15,847 nucleotides of DNA from Bacteroidales bacterium. GTDB taxonomy: Bacteria; Bacteroidota; Bacteroidia; Bacteroidales; Bacteroidaceae. The position numbers were made by a program, and so were the translations under genes. Positions 7,424 to 13,756 of this stretch are shown piece after piece. The DNA lies in assembly GCA_004555425.1 (NCBI GenBank), contig SFID01000045.1, forward strand, positions 1 through 15,847, given 5' to 3'. Every line of letters begins with the position of its first letter. Within the stretch, counting starts at the first letter, position 1. The notes below the pieces were generated by a model. That model did not search any database. It was not told the DNA's origin and was given only the letters and a program-made list of their open reading frames with translations.

Positions 7424-7558
7424 GTTAGGAGTTAGGAGTTAGGAGTTGCCCTTCAATGGGGATGAACTCCTAATACTCACTCCCAACTCGCAATTTCTCA
7501 TTCCTAACTCCCAACTCCCAACTCCTAACTCCCAACTCCTAACTCCTAACTCCTAACT
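7424..7558 (+). repeat. inverted heptamer element A, before parE
   Basis: Three GTTAGGA units (7424-7444) are followed by a core (GCCCTTCAATGGGGATGAAC and CTCCTAATACTC, then CCCAACTCGCAATTTCTCA). Eight CCTAACT/CCCAACT units then run to 7558. Bases 7424-7447 and 7534-7557 are perfect reverse complements over 24 bp, enclosing 86 nt. The right arm ends 7 nt before the parE GTG codon. The core is shared with the elements at 9795 and 13606. Confidence 0.9.
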
Positions 7559-7564
7559 CGAATA

Positions 7565-9643
7565 GTGCTTCCCAACAAAGAAAATCCCGAACTCCCGCTC
7601 AACGATACTGGCACAGCCAATTATACCGAAGAGAATATCCGCACCCTTGAGGGCGTGGAGCATATCCGCCGCCGCCCCGGTATGTACATCGGCCGCCTCG
7701 GTGATGGCTCGCACGCCGAAGATGGTATCTACGTCCTGCTCAAGGAAACCATCGACAACTCTATCGACGAGTTCAACGAAGGTTTCGGCAAGCGTATTGA
7801 GGTGAATATCGCCGACGACCGCACCGCCGAAGTGCGCGACTACGGACGCGGCATCCCTTTGGGCAAACTGGTAGACGCCGTGTCGAAACTCAACACGGGC
7901 GGTAAGTACGACACCGCCGTATTCACCGCTTCCGTAGGTATGAACGGCGTAGGTCTGAAAGCCGTCAACGCCCTCAGCCGCCGCTTCATCGCACGCAGTT
8001 ACCGCGACGGACGTATGCACGAAGCCATATTCGAATGCGGCACACTCGTCAGCGATACCGAAACGGACAGCCAAGAGGAAAACGGCACGTACATCTACTT
8101 CGAGCCCGACCCCGAACTCTTCCAGGACTACCGCTTCCACAGCGAGTTCATCAGCAATATGCTGCGCAACTACACGTATCTGAACACGGGGCTAGCCATC
8201 TTCCACAACGGACGCCGCATCAGCAGCCGCAACGGCCTTGAAGACCTGCTCAACGACAACATGACGGCACCCGGCCTCTACCCCATCGTACACCTGAAGG
8301 GAGAAGGTATAGATATTGCCTTCACGCATACGTCGCAGTACGGCGAGGAATACTATTCCTTCGTCAACGGACAGCATACCACACAGGGCGGTACGCACCA
8401 GAGCGCATTCAAAGAGCATATCGCACGCACCATCAAGGAATACTTTGGCAAAAATTTCGACGTGCAGGACGTGCGCAACGGATTGGTGGCCGCCATCTCC
8501 TTGCGCGTCATCGAACCGCTCTTTGAAAGCCAGACGAAAATCAAACTCGGCTCACTCACTATGGCTCCCGACAAGGATATGCATGGCAACCCCTTCCCCC
8601 TCTCGGGCGTGAGCGTGAACAAATTTGTGGGCGATTTCATCAAGGAAAACGTAGACAACTACCTCCACCGCCACCTCGACATCGCCGAAATCATTCAGCA
8701 GAAAATCCAGGAAAGCGAGAAGGAGCGCAAAGCCATAGCGGGCGTGACGAAACTGGCCCGCGAGCGCGCCAAAAAGGCCAACCTGCACAACCGCAAACTC
8801 TGCGACTGCCGCGTCCACCTCAACGATGCACCGCCCAAAAGCAAGCGCGGCGGCGATGAGCCCGACCTGAGATGGGAATCGGCCATCTTCATCACCGAGG
8901 GTGATTCGGCCAGCGGTTCCATCACAAAGAGCCGCGACGTCAACACGCAAGCCGTATTCTCCCTGCGAGGCAAACCGCTCAACTGTTTCGGCCTCACCAA
9001 AAAAGTGGTGTACGAGAACGAGGAGTTCAACCTGCTTCAGGCAGCACTCAACATCGAAGACGGCCTCGACGGCCTGCGATACAACAAGGTGATTGTGGCA
9101 ACGGATGCCGATGTGGACGGCATGCACATCCGCCTGCTGATGATTACCTTCTTCCTGCAATTCTTCCCCGAACTCATCAAGAAGGGCCACGTTTATATCC
9201 TCCAGACTCCCCTCTTCCGCGTCCGCAATAAAAAGAAAAAGGAGCGCAAGAAGGCTGTTCCAGCTGCCGAAGGAGGCGAACAGGCTACCGCAGGCGGCAA
9301 ACAAACTGCCGCAGGCGAAGCCATCCTCAAAAAGACGCGCAACTCGGACCGCTCGGAGTTTGAAACCATCTACTGCTACAACGAAGAGGAACGCCTGGCT
9401 GCTATCGAGAAACTCTCGCCCGCACCAGAAATCACGCGATTCAAAGGTCTGGGAGAGATTTCGCCAGACGAGTTCCGCCATTTCATCGGCCCAGATATCC
9501 GATTGGAACAAGTGACGCTCCACAAGAGCGACCAAGTGAAGGCGCTCCTGGAATACTATATGGGCAAAAACACGATGGAACGGCAGAATTTCATCATCGA
9601 CAACCTTGTCGTGGAAGAAGACCTCGCCGAGGAGGAAGCCTAG
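7565..9643 (+). CDS. parE: DNA topoisomerase IV subunit B (ATPase/TOPRIM)
   Basis: This is the 692-residue ATPase subunit of topoisomerase IV, which with ParC decatenates daughter chromosomes. The GHKL ATPase domain shows VLLKETIDNSIDEF (E61, N65), DYGRGIP (92-98) and VGMNGVGLK (124-132). The TOPRIM domain shows EGDSA (445-449) and DADVDG (514-519); RFKGLGEI is at 625-632. The only usable start is GTG at 7565, because an in-frame TAA lies at 7547-7549 and no ATG occurs between them. RTLEGVEHIRRRPGMYIG begins at residue 26, so the N-terminus is complete. A Lys-rich then Ala/Gly/Gln-rich insertion at about residues 556-598 separates PLFRVRN from ETIYCYN, segments usually close together in relatives. 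No parC gene is in the window. The related GyrB is the only real alternative, but the EHIRRRPGMYIGRLGDGSHAE-type N-terminus favours ParE. Confidence 0.95.
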   Translation: MLPNKENPELPLNDTGTANYTEENIRTLEGVEHIRRRPGMYIGRLGDGSHAEDGIYVLLKETIDNSIDEFNEGFGKRIEVNIADDRTAEVRDYGRGIPLGKLVDAVSKLNTGGKYDTAVFTASVGMNGVGLKAVNALSRRFIARSYRDGRMHEAIFECGTLVSDTETDSQEENGTYIYFEPDPELFQDYRFHSEFISNMLRNYTYLNTGLAIFHNGRRISSRNGLEDLLNDNMTAPGLYPIVHLKGEGIDIAFTHTSQYGEEYYSFVNGQHTTQGGTHQSAFKEHIARTIKEYFGKNFDVQDVRNGLVAAISLRVIEPLFESQTKIKLGSLTMAPDKDMHGNPFPLSGVSVNKFVGDFIKENVDNYLHRHLDIAEIIQQKIQESEKERKAIAGVTKLARERAKKANLHNRKLCDCRVHLNDAPPKSKRGGDEPDLRWESAIFITEGDSASGSITKSRDVNTQAVFSLRGKPLNCFGLTKKVVYENEEFNLLQAALNIEDGLDGLRYNKVIVATDADVDGMHIRLLMITFFLQFFPELIKKGHVYILQTPLFRVRNKKKKERKKAVPAAEGGEQATAGGKQTAAGEAILKKTRNSDRSEFETIYCYNEEERLAAIEKLSPAPEITRFKGLGEISPDEFRHFIGPDIRLEQVTLHKSDQVKALLEYYMGKNTMERQNFIIDNLVVEEDLAEEEA

Positions 9644-9645
9644 GC

Positions 9646-9771
9646 GGTCGGTTTGCGACCTTCGGTCGGTCGGTCGCTGCGCGACCTTAGTTTCAACGGT
9701 CGCTTCGCTCCCTAGTTTCAAGTTTCAACGGAAGCCTGCGGCTTCCTAGTTTCAACGCAGCCTGCGGTTGC
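9646..9771 (+). repeat. array of small hairpins with TAGTTTCAAC linkers, copy 1
   Basis: Immediately after the parE stop is a run of short palindromes: GGTCG/CGACC (9646-9660), GGTCGC/GCGACC (9672-9686), a degenerate GGTCGCTTCGCTCC (9698-9711), GGAAGCC/GGCTTCC (9730-9746) and GCAGCC/GGTTGC (9757-9771). Most are followed by the linker (C)TAGTTTCAA(C). Loops are mostly TGC. The last stem contains one G-T pair. No T-tract follows any hairpin, so classical termination is not obvious. A second copy lies at 13487-13587. Confidence 0.85.
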
Positions 9772-9794
9772 TAGCTCGATAGTCCTTAATCAAT

Positions 9795-9917
9795 GAGGAA
9801 TTAGGAATGAGGAATTGGGAATTACCTTTCAATGAGGATGAACTCCTAATATTCTCTCCCAACTCGCAATTTCTCATTCCTAATTCTTAATTCCTCATTC
9901 CTAATTCCTCATTCCTA
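9795..9917 (+). repeat. inverted heptamer element B, before coaD
   Basis: The left arm has four 7-bp units (GAGGAAT, TAGGAAT, GAGGAAT, TGGGAAT; 9795-9822). The shared core follows (ACCTTTCAATGAGGATGAAC, CTCCTAATATTCTC, CCCAACTCGCAATTTCTCA). The right arm has six units of ATTCCTA/ATTCCTC (9876-9917). Bases 9795-9815 and 9890-9910 pair perfectly over 21 bp, including the alternating C/A position. The arm ends 21 nt before the coaD ATG. Together with the hairpin array, it fills the 295-bp gap between parE and coaD. Confidence 0.9.
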
Positions 9918-9938
9918 ATTGAATAAAGCTTCTAACTA

Positions 9939-10457
9939 ATGAAGACGGCCATATTTCCCGGTTCCTTTGATCCCTTCACCATTGGCCACGCCGCAATCGT
10001 TGAGCGCGGCCTTTCGCTCTTCGACCGCATCGTTATCGGCGTGGGCAAGAACGAGAGCAAGCGCTCGCTCTATACGGCAGAGGAGCGCGTACGAGCCATC
10101 AGCGAACTCTATGCCGACAATCCGCAAGTGAAGGTGGTCGGTTACGACGACCTGACCATTGACTTGGCACGCCGCGAAGGCGCACAATTTATCCTGCGCG
10201 GCATCCGCTCGGTCAAGGATTTCGAGTACGAGCGCGACATCGCCAATATCAACGAGCGCCTGGCGGGCATCGAGACCGTACTGCTCATCACCGACCCGCA
10301 GCATGCCAGCATCTCGTCCAGCGTGGTGCGCGAACTCATCGCCTTCGGCAAAGACGTGACGGAGTTTCTGCCGCAAAAAAAACGCGCTATTTCCACGGAT
10401 TCACCGCAAGAACATCCCGAAAATTCACCCAACCCTCTTTCTACACACGCATTATGA
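9939..10457 (+). CDS. coaD: pantetheine-phosphate adenylyltransferase
   Basis: CoaD joins 4'-phosphopantetheine and ATP to form dephospho-CoA, the penultimate step of CoA synthesis, in the cytoplasm. The nucleotidyltransferase motifs are clear: GSFDPFTIGH (8-17, with T14-x-G16-H17), RGIRSVKDFEYE (88-99) and ISSSVVRE (125-132). At 172 residues it is a little longer than the usual 150-165. After FLPQKKRA the last 20 or so residues are rich in Ser, Pro and Glu and look like a non-conserved tail. Its stop overlaps the next start as ATGA (10454-10457), indicating translational coupling with the S41 peptidase. The start follows the heptamer element by 21 nt. Confidence 0.96.
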   Translation: MKTAIFPGSFDPFTIGHAAIVERGLSLFDRIVIGVGKNESKRSLYTAEERVRAISELYADNPQVKVVGYDDLTIDLARREGAQFILRGIRSVKDFEYERDIANINERLAGIETVLLITDPQHASISSSVVRELIAFGKDVTEFLPQKKRAISTDSPQEHPENSPNPLSTHAL

Positions 10458-12037
10458 AAAGAATCTTCTACATACTCATTTGCCTCCTTGCATCGACCTT
10501 CTGCGCCTTTGCCCAGAACGACCGCTACGGCGTGACGGACCTCAACCAAATACAGAAGATACAGATTGCAGAGATGGCCATCGCCAATTTCTACGTGGAT
10601 AGCGTTGACCAGAAGAAATTGGCCGAAGCTGCCATCATCGGCATGCTTGAACAACTTGACCCGCATTCTTCCTACACCAACCCCGAAGAGACGAAGAGCC
10701 TCAACGAACCGCTGGAAGGAAATTTCGAAGGCATCGGCGTTCAGTTCAATATCCTGGAGGATACGCTCGTTGTCATTCAGCCGACCACCAAAGGGCCTAG
10801 CGAGAAAGCGGGCATCCTGGCTGGCGACCGCATTATCAGTGTAGACGGCAAGCCCATCGCCGGCGTGAAGATGCCGCGCGACAGTGTGATGCGCATCCTC
10901 CGTGGTCCGAAAGGCACGAAGGTGAAACTCGGCGTCGTACGCCGCGGTATCAAAGACGTGATGTACTTCATCGTGACGCGCGATAAGATTCCCGTCAATA
11001 CGCTTGACGCTTCCTATATGATTGCCCCAGGCATTGGCTACATCCACCTCGACCGTTTCGGCTCCACCTCGGGCAAGGAGGTGTCCGATGCTATTGAAGC
11101 GCTCAAGGCGCAAGGTATGCAGCGCCTCATTTTCGACCTGCAAAACAACGGCGGTGGCTATCTCGGTGCCGCCAAAGAGGTGGCCGAGCAGTTCCTTCCC
11201 ACAGGTTCGCTCATCGTCTTCACCGAAGGCAAGCAGATACCTTCGCAACGCTTTTTCGCAGGAAAGAGCGGCGGTTTCCGCGAAGGCGAACTGGTCATCC
11301 TTGTGAATGAATACACGGCCTCGGCTGCCGAAATCGTGAGCGGCGCAGTGCAGGACTACGACCGCGGTACGATTGTGGGCCGCCGCACCTTCGGCAAGGG
11401 TCTCGTACAACGCCCCTTCGACCTGCCCGATGGCTCGATGATTCGCCTGACCGTGGCCCACTACTACACGCCCTCGGGCCGCTGCATCCAGAAGCCCTAC
11501 ACCAAGGGCAACAAGAAGGACTACGACCGCGACTTCATCAACCGCCTGAACCACGGCGAGCTCACCTGCATCGACAGCATCCACCTCGACAGCACGAAGA
11601 CGTATTATACACTCAACGAGCACCGCGTGGTGTACGGCGGTGGCGGCATCATGCCCGACATCTTCGTACCCCTGGACACCACCAAGGTATCACCGATGTA
11701 CAGCGCCATCAACCGCAACAACCTCATCCTCGACCCGATGCTCAAGTACGCCGACCAGAACCGCAAATCCATCAAGCGGAAGTACAAGCAGTTCGACGCT
11801 TATATCGCCTCCTTTGAGGTGCCGCAGGCGCTCATTGACGAGATTTTGGAGAAGGCCAAGGAGAAGGGCATCAAGCCCAAGGACGATGCCGATCTCGCAG
11901 GTACGATTGCCGACCTGCGCCGCGTGCTGAAATCTCTCATCGCTAATAATATCTGGGACCGCAACGAATATTTCCGCCTCGTCAATATGGAGAGCGATAT
12001 CGTCAATCGGGCCCTGGATTTCCTCAACAAGAAATAA
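10454..12037 (+). CDS. secreted S41-family C-terminal processing peptidase
   Basis: The product is 527 residues with a signal peptide (MKRIFYILICLLASTFCAFA, cleavage after about 20), so it is likely periplasmic. Domains in order: an N-terminal helical region with MLEQLDPHSSY (64-74), a PDZ domain (about 92-175, GILAGDRIISVDGKPI) and an S41 catalytic core with IFDLQNNGGG (226-235). The catalytic pair is S290 (YTASAAE) and K315 (FGKG), spaced 25 residues as in CtpA/Prc, with Q319 at K+4. The Bacteroidota pairing with coaD suggests a conserved operon rather than a functional link. It resembles the peptidase at 2239-3906 over most of its length. The next gene is in the same frame, only 42 bp after this stop; a small 6-bp stem (12038-12043/12055-12060) without a T-tract lies in the gap. 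Confidence 0.94.
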   Translation: MKRIFYILICLLASTFCAFAQNDRYGVTDLNQIQKIQIAEMAIANFYVDSVDQKKLAEAAIIGMLEQLDPHSSYTNPEETKSLNEPLEGNFEGIGVQFNILEDTLVVIQPTTKGPSEKAGILAGDRIISVDGKPIAGVKMPRDSVMRILRGPKGTKVKLGVVRRGIKDVMYFIVTRDKIPVNTLDASYMIAPGIGYIHLDRFGSTSGKEVSDAIEALKAQGMQRLIFDLQNNGGGYLGAAKEVAEQFLPTGSLIVFTEGKQIPSQRFFAGKSGGFREGELVILVNEYTASAAEIVSGAVQDYDRGTIVGRRTFGKGLVQRPFDLPDGSMIRLTVAHYYTPSGRCIQKPYTKGNKKDYDRDFINRLNHGELTCIDSIHLDSTKTYYTLNEHRVVYGGGGIMPDIFVPLDTTKVSPMYSAINRNNLILDPMLKYADQNRKSIKRKYKQFDAYIASFEVPQALIDEILEKAKEKGIKPKDDADLAGTIADLRRVLKSLIANNIWDRNEYFRLVNMESDIVNRALDFLNKK

Positions 12038-12079
12038 GCGTCCCCCTCCTTTGCGGACGCACAAACTACTTCCCCATCC

Positions 12080-13054
12080 GTGTATCGCAACACCTTCCGC
12101 CACCGCCTGACCACAGGCACCTGGACCTTGCCCATCATCGCAGCCCTTGCTGCCTTGACGTGGCTCATCATCCCCCTGCTGCCTGCTGGGGAAGGTCAAG
12201 CGTGCAATCGCAACTGGTGGTTAGGCCTCCCCTTGGTGGCCGCTATCACCTATGGCTTGGTGGAGTGCAACAACCGCAATGCCCTGCTGCGTGTTCGTTC
12301 GCGCATGATGGGCGGCACGTACTTGCTTTTCGTGATGGCCTGTCCGGCTCTCCATAGCGCGTCTTGGCAATGTCTGCCCGCGGCGGCCCTTCTTTTTGCA
12401 TATTTTGCCCTGTTCTCGACGTACGGAAATCCGCACGCTGAGGGCAGGGTTTTCCATATCTTCCTCCCCGTGGGCATTGCCAGCCTGCTGTATGCGCCGC
12501 TGGTGCTGCTGGTGCCTGTGCTGCTGTTTTCCTTGGCGGTTCACATTCGCATCATGAGCCACCGCACGTTTGGCGCGGCCTTGTTGGGTTTCCTCGCTCC
12601 TTTCTGGTTGGTCTTTGGCTATACGCTATGGATGGGCAATACGGAATCGTTTTTCCTATATATAATAGGTATTTGGCAATGGCAGCCGACGGGTCTCGGC
12701 GGTGTGCCTGCGTGGGCCGTAGGTAGTTGCTGCATCATCGGTCTGCTGAGTTTCGTATCTTCGCTTCACTATCTGCGCACGGCCTTCAACGACAAGATTC
12801 GCACACGTATGTTCTTCTACGCCATCCTTATGGTCCACGCCGTGCTCCTCCTGTTGCTCATCCTCCGCCCTGCCGACTACGCCATCCTCCTGCCGATGCT
12901 GGCGATGAACAGTGCGCCGCTCGTGGGCCACCACCTCACGCTTGCGCGCCGTCGCGGCTCGGAATTATGGTTCTATACGTGTTTGCTATTCTTGGTCGTG
13001 CTCTTGGTGGCCAACTACTTTGAACTATGGAACAGTTGGTTGAGATTCTTATAG
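12080..13054 (+). CDS. polytopic membrane protein of unknown function
   Basis: This 324-residue protein is almost wholly hydrophobic, with roughly nine to ten predicted membrane spans (for example LPIIAALAALTWLIIPLL, GIASLLYAPLVLLVPVLLF and YTCLLFLVVLLVANYF). I do not recognise a catalytic motif; it may belong to one of the Bacteroidota-specific DUF membrane families. GTG at 12080 is the only usual start codon between the in-frame upstream stop (12035-12037) and the first hydrophobic segment. The last 28 bases overlap the beginning of the next gene in another frame, so the two are probably co-translated. The gene lies in the coaD transcription unit. Confidence 0.8.
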   Translation: MYRNTFRHRLTTGTWTLPIIAALAALTWLIIPLLPAGEGQACNRNWWLGLPLVAAITYGLVECNNRNALLRVRSRMMGGTYLLFVMACPALHSASWQCLPAAALLFAYFALFSTYGNPHAEGRVFHIFLPVGIASLLYAPLVLLVPVLLFSLAVHIRIMSHRTFGAALLGFLAPFWLVFGYTLWMGNTESFFLYIIGIWQWQPTGLGGVPAWAVGSCCIIGLLSFVSSLHYLRTAFNDKIRTRMFFYAILMVHAVLLLLLILRPADYAILLPMLAMNSAPLVGHHLTLARRRGSELWFYTCLLFLVVLLVANYFELWNSWLRFL

Positions 13055-13479
13055 AGTGGGGCCCGATGGGTATGTTTGTGGCTGCTTTTCTGGCTGGCAG
13101 TTTCTTTCCTTTCAGCAGCGAGGTGGTGATGCTGACGCTTCTGGCGGCGGGTGCTTCTCCCGCGGGCCTGCTGTTGTGGGGCACGGCTGGGAATGTGCTG
13201 GGCAGCCTTTTTAATTATTACGTGGGCACGCTGGGCCGCGAAGAATGGATTACGCGCTGGACGAAGGTGCCGCCCGAGAAACTGGAGCGCGGCAAGGCGT
13301 ATGTCCACCGCTACGGCGCCTGGGCGGGCCTGCTGGGCTGGGTGCCCTTGCTCGGCAGCGTCATCACTGTGGCCCTCGGCTTTCTGCGCGTGAATGTCGT
13401 GGCGGCTATATCTACGATTGCCATCGGCAAATTCGTGCGATACCTTGTGCTGGTGGAGGCCTGGCGGCTGGCGGCCTAG
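13027..13479 (+). CDS. yqaA: YqaA-family (VTT/DedA-related) inner membrane protein
   Basis: The 150-residue product follows the E. coli YqaA pattern closely: an N-terminal span, then FLAGSFFPFSSEVVMLTLLA (20-39), WGTAGNVLGSLFNYYVG (51-67), a soluble loop, and YGAWAGLLGWVPLLGSVITV (96-115) with a final GKFVRYLVL segment. The E of SSEVV and the Gly/Asn of GNVLG are the conserved positions. The related DedA/VTT proteins act in membrane lipid or polyprenyl phosphate handling; the role of YqaA itself is not established. The gene overlaps the preceding one by 28 bp and ends the coaD unit. The hairpin array begins about 8 bp after its stop. Confidence 0.9.
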   Translation: MEQLVEILIEWGPMGMFVAAFLAGSFFPFSSEVVMLTLLAAGASPAGLLLWGTAGNVLGSLFNYYVGTLGREEWITRWTKVPPEKLERGKAYVHRYGAWAGLLGWVPLLGSVITVALGFLRVNVVAAISTIAIGKFVRYLVLVEAWRLAA

Positions 13480-13486
13480 GGGCTCT

Positions 13487-13587
13487 GGTCGCTTCGCTTC
13501 CTTAGTTTCATGCGGTCGCTTCGCGACCTAGTTTCAAGTTCCAACGGAAGCCTGCGGCTTCCTAGTTTCAACGCAGCCTTTGGCTGC
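13487..13587 (+). repeat. array of small hairpins with TAGTTTCAAC linkers, copy 2
   Basis: It repeats the array after parE: a degenerate GGTCGCTTCGCTTCC (13487-13501), GGTCGC/GCGACC (13514-13528), GGAAGCC/GGCTTCC (13546-13562) and GCAGCC/GGCTGC (13573-13587), separated by TAGTTTCA-type linkers. The final stem is fully Watson-Crick here (GGCTGC against GGTTGC in copy 1) and its loop is TTT instead of TGC. As in copy 1, it follows a stop codon directly, and CTCGATAGT then leads into a heptamer element. Confidence 0.85.
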
Positions 13588-13605
13588 TGGCTCGATAGTT
13601 TTTTA

Positions 13606-13747
13606 GTTAGGAGTTAGGAGTTAGAAGTTAGGAGTTGCCTTTCAATGAGGATGAACTCCTAATATTCTCTCCCAATTTCTAATTCCTCATTCCTAACTCC
13701 TAACTAATTGAAAGGCGACTCCTAACTCCTAACTCCTAACTCCTAAC
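13606..13747 (+). repeat. inverted heptamer element C, before the metal-binding lipoprotein gene
   Basis: The left arm has four GTTAGGA-type units (one is GTTAGAA; 13606-13633), then GTTGCCTTTCAAT. The right arm has ATTGAAAGGC (13707-13716), then four TCCTAAC units (13720-13747). Bases 13606-13646 pair with 13707-13747 over 41 bp with one mismatch and one G-T pair, closing a 60-nt loop. The shared core (AATGAGGATGAACTCCTAAT, CTCTCCCAA) is in the loop. The arm ends 9 nt before the ATG at 13757. This is the most complete copy of the family. Confidence 0.92.
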
Positions 13748-13756
13748 TAATAAAAG

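Noticed and set aside
9646..9771. CRISPR-like array (constant linker with variable segments)
   Set aside because: The constant part is only about 10 bp, the variable parts are 15-17-nt palindromes, and no cas genes are present.
10142..11623. 493-codon open frame antisense to coaD and the S41 gene (also long antisense frames at 1144-1968, 2521-3681 and 8552-9721)
   Set aside because: GC-rich codons on the coding strand leave the opposite frame open. The products have no domains, and the sense genes are unambiguous.
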